From the NCBI RefSeq assembly GCF_004137345.1, contig NZ_SDWV01000005.1, forward strand, positions 62,001 through 126,000: a DNA stretch of 64,000 nucleotides, read 5' to 3'. Below are positions 53,155 to 60,928 of this stretch, one piece after another. A program made the translations under genes and the position numbers. Within the stretch, counting starts at the first letter, position 1, and every line of letters begins with the position of its first letter. The notes beneath the pieces were generated by a model, which searched no databases, had not been told where the DNA came from, and was given only the letters and a program-made list of their open reading frames with translations. This DNA comes from Nocardioides zhouii (GTDB lineage Bacteria > Actinomycetota > Actinomycetes > Propionibacteriales > Nocardioidaceae).

Positions 53155-54810
53155 TCACTCGACGCTGACGAGCAGCGGGTAGCGCGGCTGGCCTCCGTCG
53201 TGGACCGCGACGTCCACGTGGGGATGGCGTTCCTCGACGTGTGCTGCCAGTCGCGCGGCGAGCTCGACGCCGTCCTCGCCGGACACGATCGTGACCAGCT
53301 CGCCGCCTCCCGCGAGGAGGCGCTCGAGGACGTCGGTGGCGACCGTGTCGAGGTCGGAGCCGACCACCGCGAAGTCGCCGGCGATGACGCCGAGGGCGTC
53401 ACCGGGCTCGCAGGGACCGGCCATGGTGATCGCCTGGCGGGCCGCCACCGTCACCGCACCGTGGCGGGCGTGGCGCGCGGTGGCGGTCATCTCGCGTACG
53501 TCGGCGTCGAACGCGCGACCCGGCTCGTGCACCGAGATCGCGGCCAGCCCCTGCACCTGGGCTTGGGTCGGGATCACCTCGACCGAGACGGCGTGCTCGG
53601 CTTCTGCAGTGCGCGCGGCGATCTCGGCGGCACGCACGGTGTCGGCGTCGTTGGGGAGCACGACCACCTCGGCCGCGCCGCACCCGACGATCGCCTCGAG
53701 CAGCTGACCGGTCGACGGGCGCTGGCCGGGACCTCCCACCACCACGACCGCCCCGGCGGACTCGAAGAGCTCGGTGAGCCCGGGCCCGGCGGCGACGGCG
53801 ACCACCTTGCGACCCGTGCGGGTGGAGAGCTTCTGCCGGTGCTCGGCGACCTGCTCGGCGAAGTGGGTGACGCGGATCCGGTAGGGCCGGCCTGCGGTGA
53901 TGCCGGCCTCGATCGCCGCACCCACGTCGTCGACGTGGACATGGACGTTCCAGAGGCCGTCGCCGCCGACGACCACGAGGCTGTCGCCGAGCCCGGACAG
54001 CGTCTGGCGCAGGGTGCCGATCGCGGCGTCCTCCTGGGCGGCGACGACGTCGAGGAGGTACATCACCTCGTAGCCCGGACCGTCCTCAGTGAGGTCGTCG
54101 CTCGGCACGGCGGTCGACACCCGGATGTGGTGGGTGCCGATCGGAGCGGCGTACGGCATCGGGCGGCGACCGGTCGCGGTGGTCTCCACCGCGTCGAGCA
54201 CGACCGTGAGCCCGCGCCCGCCGGCGTCGACCACACCTGCCTGGGCGAGCACGTCGAGCTGCTCCGGCGTACGCGAGAGGGCGACGCGGGCGGCAGCGGC
54301 GGCAGCAGTGAACACGTCGCGGGCCCGGGCGTTCTCCTTCTCAGCCGTCGCGAGAGCCGCGTCGGACGCGGCGCGGGCGACGGAGAGGATCGTGCCCTCG
54401 ACGGGCGTGCCGACGGCCGCATAGCTGGCGTCGGTGGCCGACGACATCGCCGCCGCGATGGTGCGGGCGCGCGGCTCGTCCCCGTCCGCCGCGGCGAGGT
54501 GGGTGACGTACGCCCGGAGCATCTGGCTGAGGATCACGCCCGAGTTGCCGCGGGCGCCCATCAGGGCGGCGCGGGCCAGCAGCGCCATCCCTGCCTCCAG
54601 CCCCAGGTCGGGGTCCGCGGCGCGGGCCGCACGCAGCTCGTCGCGGGCGGCCGAGACCGTGAGGAACATGTTGGTGCCGGTGTCACCGTCGGGCACGGGG
54701 TAGACGTTGAGCGCGTCGATCTCCTCGCGCGCGACGGACAACGCGTCGGTCGCGATGTCGACGAACCGGGCAACCGCGTCCAGCGTGATGCCGTGGGTGA
54801 CTGGCTCCAT
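53155..54810 (-). CDS. DAK2-domain protein (FakA-like kinase)
   Basis: The 551-residue protein carries the DhaL-type kinase domain: REEIDALNVYPVPDGDTGTNMFLT, then ALMGARGNSGVILSQMLRA and AQAGVVDAGGRGLTVVLDAVE. These are the ADP/metal-binding loops of the DAK2/FakA family. FakA phosphorylates fatty acids presented by FakB in Firmicutes; the mycobacterial homologue lies in the same place before recG. No FakB partner is in this window. The ATG at 54810 (MEPVTHG) is chosen over upstream GTGs near 54873. Confidence 0.9.
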   Translation of the reverse strand: MEPVTHGITLDAVARFVDIATDALSVAREEIDALNVYPVPDGDTGTNMFLTVSAARDELRAARAADPDLGLEAGMALLARAALMGARGNSGVILSQMLRAYVTHLAAADGDEPRARTIAAAMSSATDASYAAVGTPVEGTILSVARAASDAALATAEKENARARDVFTAAAAAARVALSRTPEQLDVLAQAGVVDAGGRGLTVVLDAVETTATGRRPMPYAAPIGTHHIRVSTAVPSDDLTEDGPGYEVMYLLDVVAAQEDAAIGTLRQTLSGLGDSLVVVGGDGLWNVHVHVDDVGAAIEAGITAGRPYRIRVTHFAEQVAEHRQKLSTRTGRKVVAVAAGPGLTELFESAGAVVVVGGPGQRPSTGQLLEAIVGCGAAEVVVLPNDADTVRAAEIAARTAEAEHAVSVEVIPTQAQVQGLAAISVHEPGRAFDADVREMTATARHARHGAVTVAARQAITMAGPCEPGDALGVIAGDFAVVGSDLDTVATDVLERLLAGGGELVTIVSGEDGVELAARLAAHVEERHPHVDVAVHDGGQPRYPLLVSVE

Positions 54811-55030
54811 CGACTCGCTGTGCTCCTGGGGTGTGGTCCGGGCGGTGTCTGTGGCGGGCGTCGACACGGGCACTGTGTCGCGCGCCACAGGGTAATGGTT
54901 AGGTCCGACCGTGCTGCGATTTCCTCCCTCCGCAGGTCCTCGGCTACTCTTCTGCGGTTGCCTGTTGCCGCCCGTTGGTGGTGTGCAGGCGCTCGAATCT
55001 CTATCAACCTCGAACGGATCGGAGTGCACG
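54811..55030. promoter_or_regulatory. divergent promoter region, DAK2 gene and rpmB
   Basis: 220 bp between the divergent starts. For rpmB, TACTCT at 54945-54950 is a possible -10 box. For the DAK2 gene, TACCCT on the minus strand at 54889-54894 is one. Neither has an obvious -35. Confidence 0.35.
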
Positions 55031-55216
55031 GTGGCTGCCGTCTGCGACATCTGCGCCAAGAAGCCGGGCTTCGGAAACAACCGTCCCTGGTCGCGCAAGA
55101 TCACCAAGCGTCGTTTCAACCCCAACATCCAGCGCGTCCGGGCGACCGTGAACGGCACGCCCAAGCGCCTCAACGTCTGCACCGGCTGCCTCAAGGCCGG
55201 CAAGGTCTCCCGCTGA
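55031..55216 (+). CDS. rpmB: 50S ribosomal protein L28
   Basis: The 61-residue protein starts AAVCDICAKKPGFGNNRPWS with the first Cys pair and has CTGCLKAGKVSR at the end, so this is a zinc-binding (C+) bL28. The Asn/Lys-rich core (ITKRRFNPNIQRVRATVNG) is typical. The start is GTG at 55031, with GGAG upstream; the ORF extension to 54911 is not conserved. A strong terminator follows. Confidence 0.96.
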   Translation: MAAVCDICAKKPGFGNNRPWSRKITKRRFNPNIQRVRATVNGTPKRLNVCTGCLKAGKVSR

Positions 55217-55230
55217 CCTGACGTCTTCGT

Positions 55231-55265
55231 ACAGGACCCCCGTCGCTCTGCGGCGGGGGTCCTGT
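55231..55265 (+). terminator. strong rpmB terminator
   Basis: A 16-bp stem (one G-U pair) with a 3-nt loop, starting 14 nt after the rpmB stop and followed by CATTT. Best terminator in the window. Confidence 0.85.
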
Positions 55266-55287
55266 CATTTCGTCGGCCTCGTCGTCG

Positions 55288-55431
55288 GAGTCACCGCTTC
55301 AGCGGTGACTCCTTCGCGGGTGGGCCGTTGCAATGGCCCATCCGCGCCAAGCTCCGCACACCCGTGTGTCGGGCGAGGCTGGAGGTGCCGGCGTGAGGGC
55401 TGGCTGGGAGTTGAGTCTCCAGGAGACTCAA
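55288..55431. repeat. cluster of four inverted repeats between rpmB and thiL
   Basis: Four hairpins follow the rpmB terminator: GAGTCACCGC-TTCA-GCGGTGACTC (55288-55311), TGGGCC/GGCCCA (55321-55340), CACAC-CC-GTGTG (55357-55368) and TTGAGTCTCC-A-GGAGACTCAA (55411-55431). The last is close to the thiL stop on the minus strand and may end thiL. No gene lies in this gap. Confidence 0.7.
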
Positions 55432-55456
55432 CCGCGAGGACGCGTACGGCGTGACC

Positions 55457-56419
55457 TCAGAAGTGCGTCCATCCGGTGGGGCCGTCGTACGCCGCACCGT
55501 CGACGGTGACACCGGAGCCCTCGAGGACCTCGCCGACGACCTGCCAGCCGGCGGGCACGGACGCGACATCGGGGAAGGTCGCGAGGAGGGCGTGGTCGTC
55601 GCCGCCCCCGAGGATGAACTGCAGAGGGTCCGCGCCGAGCGCGGCGCCGACGGCCTGGAGCGGCTCGGGGACTTCGAAGGCGTCTCGGCGTACGTCGATC
55701 GCGACGCCGCTCGCCTCGGCGAGGTGGCCGGCCTCGGCGAGGAGGCCGTCGGAGATGTCGATGAGCGAGGTCGCGCCTGCTTCGGCCGCCTGCCGGCCGG
55801 CGGCGTACGGCGGCTCGGGGCGGCGGTACGCCTCGACGAGCACCCGCGGCGAGCGGAAGCCGCGGCCGAGGACGGCCAGCCCACCGGCGGCCCAGCCCTG
55901 CCGACCCGTCAACGCGAGGACGTCGCCGGGCTCCGCGCCCGAGCGCAGCACCGGCGCCTGCGTGCACTGGCCGAGGACGGTCACGGCGATGACCACCTCG
56001 GCGGCGCGGGTGATGTCACCGCCGACCACGGTCGCGCCGACGCTCGCGCACTCCTCGGCGAAGCCGCGGGCGAAGTCGAGTGCCCACGCGACCGGGAGGT
56101 CGGCCGGTGCGGCGAGGCCGATGGTCAGGTGCCGGGCGGTGCCGCCCATCGCGTTGATGTCGGACAGGTTCTGCGCGGCGGCGCGGTGCCCCACGTCGGA
56201 GGCGCTCGCCCAGTCGCGGCGGAAGTGGCGGCCCTCGACCATCAGGTCGGTCGACACGACCACGTGACCGTGCTTGATCCGCAGCACCGCCGCGTCGTCG
56301 CCGGGTCCGACGAGGACGCTCTCGTCGCCCTCGAAGATCTTCACGAGCTCGGCGATCAGGCCGAACTCGCCCGCCTCGCCGAGGGTGGTGTCCTGGGTCC
56401 CGTCGGTGTTGGCCGCCAT
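55457..56419 (-). CDS. thiL: thiamine-monophosphate kinase
   Basis: ThiL makes thiamine pyrophosphate from the monophosphate and ATP. The 320-residue protein has VLVGPGDDAAVL, STDLMVEGRHFRRDWASASDVGHRAAAQNLSDINAMGG and DISDGLLAEAGHLAEASGVAIDV, the standard ThiL/PurM-fold motifs. Start is ATG 56419 (MAANTDG). It is convergent with rpmB and divergent from the RAM-domain gene. No TPP riboswitch is seen upstream, so regulation by thiamine is not evident. Confidence 0.95.
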   Translation of the reverse strand: MAANTDGTQDTTLGEAGEFGLIAELVKIFEGDESVLVGPGDDAAVLRIKHGHVVVSTDLMVEGRHFRRDWASASDVGHRAAAQNLSDINAMGGTARHLTIGLAAPADLPVAWALDFARGFAEECASVGATVVGGDITRAAEVVIAVTVLGQCTQAPVLRSGAEPGDVLALTGRQGWAAGGLAVLGRGFRSPRVLVEAYRRPEPPYAAGRQAAEAGATSLIDISDGLLAEAGHLAEASGVAIDVRRDAFEVPEPLQAVGAALGADPLQFILGGGDDHALLATFPDVASVPAGWQVVGEVLEGSGVTVDGAAYDGPTGWTHF

Positions 56420-56536
56420 GCCCCCATCCCACCAGACCCGGACCGTGAGCACAGTCACCCATCCCCTGTCGGCCCGCCCGCGTCGCGCGGTAGGTTGTGC
56501 CGGTCACACCCGATGAACGAGACCGAGGAGTCCACG

Positions 56537-56773
56537 ATGGTCGTCCAGGCCTACATCCTGATCCAGACCGACGTCGGCAAGGCCGCCGAGGTGGCCAAGG
56601 CCATCGCCCAGGTCAGTGGCGTCACGCTTGCCGAGGACGTCACCGGTCCCTACGACGTGATCGTCCGCGCGGAGGCCAAGAACGTCGACGAGCTGGGCAA
56701 GCTCGTGGTGTCGAAGGTGCAGAACCTCGACGGCATCACCCGCACGCTGACCTGCCCGGTCGTCCACATCTGA
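56537..56773 (+). CDS. stand-alone Lrp/AsnC ligand-binding (RAM) domain protein
   Basis: A 78-residue protein, VVQAYILIQTDVGKAAEVAKAIAQVSGVTLAEDVTGPYDVIVRAEAKN... in outline, that matches the RAM domain of Lrp/AsnC regulators without the DNA-binding helix-turn-helix. Such stand-alone domains can bind amino acids and modulate full-length Lrp proteins. The ATG at 56537 has GAGGAG six nucleotides upstream; an in-frame ATG at 56513 is the alternative. The ORF can be read back to 55451, but that is antisense thiL. Confidence 0.85.
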   Translation: MVVQAYILIQTDVGKAAEVAKAIAQVSGVTLAEDVTGPYDVIVRAEAKNVDELGKLVVSKVQNLDGITRTLTCPVVHI

Positions 56774-56789
56774 CGCGCTCTCCCTGTCA

Positions 56790-57305
56790 GTGCACCATCG
56801 TCGACGCCTCGGCCCCGTGAGGGGCCGGGGCGTCGTCGCGTCTGCGGCCGCCCTGCTCCTGCTCCCGGCGCTCGCGGCGTGCAGTCCGGGCACCATCGAG
56901 ATCGAGGACCACGACCTCTCCGACGCCGACCGCGCCGCCTGCGAAGCCGTCGTCGACGACTTGCCGAAGACGCTCGGCGGTGAGCTGCGGCGTCCTGTCG
57001 ACCCGGAGGGCGCGCTGGGCGCGGCGTGGGGCGATCCGGCGTACGTCCTCACGTGCGGGGTGCCCGCGCCGTCCGACTACGAGGCCACGGCGGAGTGCAG
57101 CGACATCAAGGGCGTCGGGTGGTACGTCACCGACGACCAGGCCAGCGACCTGGGGGTCGACGTCACCCCGATCGCCCTCTCGCGGTCGCCGTACGTCGAG
57201 CTCGTGGTGCCTTCGCGCTATCGCACCGACGGCATCGACCAGGCCCTCGCCGAGCTGGCGCCGGTGCTGAAGGAGCACCTGGCCGACGGACTGTCCTGTC
57301 TCTGA
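56790..57305 (+). CDS. DUF3515 lipoprotein
   Basis: The 171-residue protein has a signal peptide with lipobox LPALAAC (Cys31), so it is a lipoprotein on the outer face of the membrane. The rest matches DUF3515, found next to ddl/thiL in actinobacteria: GAAWGDPAYVLTCGVP and KGVGWYVTDDQ, with two Cys residues. Function is unknown. Start GTG 56790 is the longest; GTG at 56817 is possible. It ends 4 bp before the convergent ddl stop. Confidence 0.85.
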   Translation: MHHRRRLGPVRGRGVVASAAALLLLPALAACSPGTIEIEDHDLSDADRAACEAVVDDLPKTLGGELRRPVDPEGALGAAWGDPAYVLTCGVPAPSDYEATAECSDIKGVGWYVTDDQASDLGVDVTPIALSRSPYVELVVPSRYRTDGIDQALAELAPVLKEHLADGLSCL

Positions 57306-57309
57306 CCCG

Positions 57310-58440
57310 TCAGCGCAGGCCGGTGTCGCGGCGCAGCGCGAGCTGCACGAGCCGGTCGACCAGCTCGGGGTAGGTGAGGCCGGAGGCCGCCCAGAGCTGG
57401 GGATACATCGAGGTCGGGGTGAAGCCGGGCATCGTGTTGAGCTCGTTGATGACGAGCGAGCCGTCGGGCATCACGAAGAAGTCGACACGGGCCAGGCCCT
57501 CGCACGACAACGCCGTGAAGGCACGGACCGCCATCGCGCGGAGCGACTGCTCGACCTCGGCATCGAGGTCGGCGGGGATGTCGATCTCGGTGTGCTGGTC
57601 GGCGAGGTACTTGGCCTCGAAGTCGTAGAACTCGTGGTCGCCGCCGGTGCGGACCTCGCCGGGGCGTGACGTCTCGGGCGGACCCTCGAAGGTGCCGAGC
57701 ACCCCGCACTCCACCTCGCGCCCACCCTCCATCGACTGCTCGACGAGCACCTTCGGGTCGTGGCGGAAGGCCTCCTCCAGCGCCTCCTCGACCTCGCTCG
57801 CGTCGTGGACCTTGCTGATGCCCATGCTCGACCCGGCGCGGGCCGGCTTGGCGAACGAGGGGAAGCCGAGGTCCTCGATCCGCGTACGTACGCCGATCGG
57901 GTCCTGCTCCCACTCGGAGCGGGTGACGGTGATGCCGGGCGTCACCGGGAGGCCAGCCGCCTGCAGCACGACCTTCATGTAGGCCTTGTCCATCCCGATC
58001 GCCGACGCCAGAACTCCGGAGCCGACGTAGCGGACGCCGGCCATCTCGAGCATCCCCTGCAGCGTGCCGTCCTCGCCCCACGGACCGTGCAGGAGCGGGA
58101 AGACCACGTCGACCTCGCCGATGACGGACGGCACGCTGGTCGGATCGGTGACGACGAGCTCGGTGCCCGTCGTCGCGCCCATCAGCGCGACCGGCGACCT
58201 GGCCGCGTCGACCTGCGGCAGGTCGCTGCCGTGGATGGCGAGCCGGGTCGGCTCGTCGACCTCCAGCACCCACCGTCCGTCGGTCGCGATCCCCACCGGC
58301 ACGACGTCGTACGCGTCGCGGTCGATGGCCGCCAGCACGCTGCCCGCGGTCACGCAGGAGATGCCGTGCTCGGAGGAACGGCCGCCGAAGACGACGGCGA
58401 CGCGGGGCTTGCGAGTCTTGTCCGGAGAGGTGTCGTTCAT
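57310..58440 (-). CDS. ddl: D-alanine--D-alanine ligase
   Basis: Ddl joins two D-alanines for peptidoglycan precursors. The 376-residue ATP-grasp enzyme has VAVVFGGRSSEHGISCVTAGSVL, then FPLLHGPWGEDGTLQGMLE, AKPARAGSSMGISKV and ELNTMPGFTPTSMYPQLW. The conserved Glu/Asp metal ligands are in the last motif. The ATG at 58440 has TAGGGT 7 nt upstream (58448-58453), so the mRNA is probably leaderless. It is divergent from the PLP enzyme gene with only 32 bp between starts. The active site shows no D-Ala-D-Lac specificity that I can read. Confidence 0.95.
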   Translation of the reverse strand: MNDTSPDKTRKPRVAVVFGGRSSEHGISCVTAGSVLAAIDRDAYDVVPVGIATDGRWVLEVDEPTRLAIHGSDLPQVDAARSPVALMGATTGTELVVTDPTSVPSVIGEVDVVFPLLHGPWGEDGTLQGMLEMAGVRYVGSGVLASAIGMDKAYMKVVLQAAGLPVTPGITVTRSEWEQDPIGVRTRIEDLGFPSFAKPARAGSSMGISKVHDASEVEEALEEAFRHDPKVLVEQSMEGGREVECGVLGTFEGPPETSRPGEVRTGGDHEFYDFEAKYLADQHTEIDIPADLDAEVEQSLRAMAVRAFTALSCEGLARVDFFVMPDGSLVINELNTMPGFTPTSMYPQLWAASGLTYPELVDRLVQLALRRDTGLR

Positions 58441-58447
58441 CGGCTCG

Positions 58448-58465
58448 ACCCTATCCACCTACGCT
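58448..58465. promoter_or_regulatory. back-to-back -10 boxes of divergent leaderless promoters (ddl and PLP enzyme)
   Basis: Minus strand: TAGGGT at 58448-58453, 7 nt before the ddl ATG. Plus strand: TACGCT at 58460-58465, 7 nt before the ATG at 58473. The two transcripts must start inside a 32-bp gap, with each -35 region inside the other gene. Confidence 0.55.
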
Positions 58466-58472
58466 GGCACGC

Positions 58473-59585
58473 ATGGCTGCAGACACGACTCCCGAGCCCG
58501 GTTCCGGCTCACCGCGCAGGCTCGGCACGCTGGCCCTCGGAACACTGGCCGTCACGGCCGGTCGACCCGACCGGACGCCGGACGCCCCGCTCAACACGCC
58601 GATCACGATGGCCGCGACGTACGTGGCCGGCGGCGAGGTCGAGTACGGCCGCTACGGCAACCCGACCTGGACCGCGCTCGAGGACGCGCTCGGCGCGCTC
58701 GAGGGCGGACGCTGCCTGACCTTCGCGTCCGGCCTGGCCGCGGTGGCGACGGTGCTCGACCTGGTCGGCACCGATGGCACGGTCGTCGCGCCGAAGCACG
58801 CGTACACCGGCACGATCATGCAGCTTGCCGACCTCGAGTCGCGCGGCCGGATGAAGGCCCACCTCGTCGACATCACCGACACCGACGCCGTCGTGGCGGC
58901 CTGCGCCGACGCCTCGCTGGTCTGGCTGGAGTCGCCGACCAACCCCGCCCTCGAGATCGCGGACATCCCGACGATCACCGCGGCCGCGCACGAGGCCGGC
59001 GCGTACGTCGTGGTCGACAACACCTTCGCCACTCCCCTGCTCCAGCGCCCGCTGGAGGACGGCGTCGACCTGGTCGTGCACTCCGCGACGAAGTACCTCG
59101 CCGGTCACTCCGACGTGCAGATGGGCGCGATCCTCACGCGCGACGACGACCTCTACGCCGTCCTCAAGGGCCGCCGCGACCTCGTGGGCGCGATCCCCGG
59201 TCCGTTCGAGGCGTGGCTGACGCTGCGCGGCCTGCGGACCCTCCACCTGCGGGTCGAGCGCGCCCAGTCCAACGCGCAGGAGCTCGTACGACGTCTCGGC
59301 GAGCACCCGGCCCTGTCGGAGGTCCGCTACCCGGGGTTCGGCGGCATCGTCAGCATCGTCCTCGCCCAGGGCGAGATGGCCGCCGACCTGCTGTCGCGCA
59401 AGACGAAGATCTGGGTGCACGCCACCTCGCTCGGCGGCGTCGAGTCGACCCTCGAGCGGCGCCGGCGCTGGAAGGCCGAGGCCGCGACGATCCCCGACGG
59501 GCTCGTCCGCCTGTCGGTCGGCGTCGAGGACATCGAGGACCTCTGGGACGACCTCCGCGACGCGCTGGACGGGTGTGTGGGGTGA
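58473..59585 (+). CDS. Cys/Met-metabolism PLP-dependent enzyme (cystathionine gamma-lyase/synthase family)
   Basis: The 370-residue protein has YGRYGNPTWTALEDALGALEGG and the PLP lysine Lys207 in VVHSATKYLAGHSDVQMG. WLESPTNPALEI and VVDNTFATPLLQRP complete the motif set. Family members act on cystathionine, homocysteine, methionine or O-acetylhomoserine; which one cannot be told. The C-terminus TSLGGVESTLERR carries the usual variable Ser-Leu-Gly-Gly box. ATG 58473 is preceded by TACGCT 7 nt upstream. Confidence 0.9.
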   Translation: MAADTTPEPGSGSPRRLGTLALGTLAVTAGRPDRTPDAPLNTPITMAATYVAGGEVEYGRYGNPTWTALEDALGALEGGRCLTFASGLAAVATVLDLVGTDGTVVAPKHAYTGTIMQLADLESRGRMKAHLVDITDTDAVVAACADASLVWLESPTNPALEIADIPTITAAAHEAGAYVVVDNTFATPLLQRPLEDGVDLVVHSATKYLAGHSDVQMGAILTRDDDLYAVLKGRRDLVGAIPGPFEAWLTLRGLRTLHLRVERAQSNAQELVRRLGEHPALSEVRYPGFGGIVSIVLAQGEMAADLLSRKTKIWVHATSLGGVESTLERRRRWKAEAATIPDGLVRLSVGVEDIEDLWDDLRDALDGCVG

Positions 59586-59591
59586 TCCGCC

Positions 59592-59660
59592 CCCGATACC
59601 TGAGGACGTGGTGAACGTGATTCCACCGCTGGAACGTTCACCGCGTCCTCAGATATCCGG
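59592..59660. repeat. 27-bp-arm inverted repeat upstream of the sigma gene
   Basis: 59592-59618 and 59634-59660 pair at 24 of 27 positions around a 15-nt loop. It starts 7 bp after the stop of the PLP gene and ends 43 bp before the sigma-factor ATG. It could be a terminator, an operator or a dispersed element; there is no T-run. Confidence 0.8.
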
Positions 59661-59703
59661 TCGCCACGTGTAACGCTCCGTCACGGTGCGACGAAGAACG
59701 GGT

Positions 59704-60261
59704 ATGGACTCCCCACCCGACGTCCCTGCCATTGGCCGGGACCCGGACGCCTTCGAGGCGTTCTACCGCGAGCACCTGCCGTGGGTACGACGCTTCGTCG
59801 CCCGCCGCGTGGACGACCCGCACACCGCCGCCGACCTGACGGCCGACATCTTCCTGGCCGTCGTCGACAGCGCGTCCGGGTACCGATCGTCCGTGGGGAC
59901 GCCCGCCGCCTGGTTGGCTGGCATCGCCCGTAACGTCGTCGCAGACCACGTGCGACGTCGGGTTCGCGAAGTCCGGGCGCACCACCGACTGTCCGGACGC
60001 GCGCTCCTCGACGACCAATCGATGGAGCGCCTCTCCGACCGCATCGACGGCGAGCGGATGACCCGCGAGCTGTACCGCTCGTTGGCCGACCTCCCCGTCA
60101 GCCAACGCACCGTGGTCGAGCTCGTCGCCGTCGACGGCCTCAGCCTGACCGAAGCAGCGCTTGCCCTCAGCATCAGCCCCGGCAACGCCCGAGTGCGCTA
60201 CCACCGGGCTCGGGCCCGGCTTCAGCACGTTCTCCCCAACCCGTTCGAGGTGACCACATGA
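59704..60261 (+). CDS. ECF-type RNA polymerase sigma factor
   Basis: The 185-residue protein has sigma region 2 (FEAFYREHLPWVRRFVARRVDDPHTAADLTADIFLAVVDSASGYRS, then AWLAGIARNVVADHVRRR) and region 4 (LPVSQRTVVELVAVDGLSLTEAALALSISPGNARVRYHRARARL). This is the ECF layout. The ATG at 59704 is chosen. Between 59661 and 59703, GTAACG could be a -35-like element for autoregulation. It overlaps the next gene by 4 bases (ATGA), so the pair is translated together. The next protein is probably its partner. Confidence 0.9.
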   Translation: MDSPPDVPAIGRDPDAFEAFYREHLPWVRRFVARRVDDPHTAADLTADIFLAVVDSASGYRSSVGTPAAWLAGIARNVVADHVRRRVREVRAHHRLSGRALLDDQSMERLSDRIDGERMTRELYRSLADLPVSQRTVVELVAVDGLSLTEAALALSISPGNARVRYHRARARLQHVLPNPFEVTT

Positions 60262-60848
60262 CCACGCAGCTCGACCCCTTCGAGACCCGCCTCCTCTCTG
60301 AGCTCCGTCAGGAGGTCGTCGCGTCGACCGCGTCCGCTCCCCGTCGTACGCGGCGCTCCCTCGCCGTCGCGGCAGGAGTTGCTGCCACTGCCCTGGTCGG
60401 CGCCCTCCTCGTCCCCGGGCTCGGGAGCACGCCTGCGTACTCCGTGCAGGAGGGCAATGCCGGCGAGATCGAGGTGGAGATCCACCGACCCGAAGATGCG
60501 GCCGGACTCGAGCGCGCGCTCGCCGAGCACGGCATCACCGCCAACGTGACGTACCTGCCCGGCCGCTCGACGTGCGCCGACGGCCGCTACCAGCCGGTCG
60601 ATCGCAGGGTCGACCTACGCCTCTCGATTGGCCAGGAGCTGGTCAGGGTCACGCTGCCACCTGGGTCCGTGGGCGATGGGGAGACCTTCGTGATGGCCTG
60701 GTCCGTCGATGCGCTCACCTCCGCGGATCTCGACGAGATGCCCACCGAAGACCGAGTCACGAACCTGGGCGGCTTCGCCTCATCGGTCGTCGCCGACGTG
60801 ACGACGGGCCCGATCGCGGCGTGCGAGGTGATTCCAGCCGTCGGCTGA
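60258..60848 (+). CDS. membrane protein, probable sigma-factor partner
   Basis: A 196-residue protein with a cytoplasmic N-terminus (1-34), one membrane helix (about 35-55) and an extracytoplasmic domain. No classic zinc-binding anti-sigma motif (HxxxCxxC) is present. Proteins with this layout commonly follow ECF genes in Nocardioides and Kribbella; whether they inhibit the sigma factor is not shown. The overlap with the sigma gene and the TM topology argue for an anti-sigma-like role. Confidence 0.7.
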   Translation: MTTQLDPFETRLLSELRQEVVASTASAPRRTRRSLAVAAGVAATALVGALLVPGLGSTPAYSVQEGNAGEIEVEIHRPEDAAGLERALAEHGITANVTYLPGRSTCADGRYQPVDRRVDLRLSIGQELVRVTLPPGSVGDGETFVMAWSVDALTSADLDEMPTEDRVTNLGGFASSVVADVTTGPIAACEVIPAVG

Positions 60849-60874
60849 GCGGCTGCTGTCGGATCCTCGCCGGG

Positions 60875-60920
60875 GACGTCATGGTGAGTGGTCGTGCGCG
60901 CGACCACTTGCCATGACGTT
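60875..60920. repeat. 20-bp-arm inverted repeat between convergent genes
   Basis: 60875-60894 and 60901-60920 pair at 17 of 20 positions, with a TGCGCG loop. It sits between the ends of the ECF-partner gene and gpsA, so it is likely a bidirectional terminator. No T-run. Confidence 0.75.
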
Positions 60921-60928
60921 CCAGTCGA

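Noticed and set aside
56420..56536. TPP riboswitch upstream of thiL
   Set aside because: The gap to the divergent gene is short and no thi-box sequence is visible.
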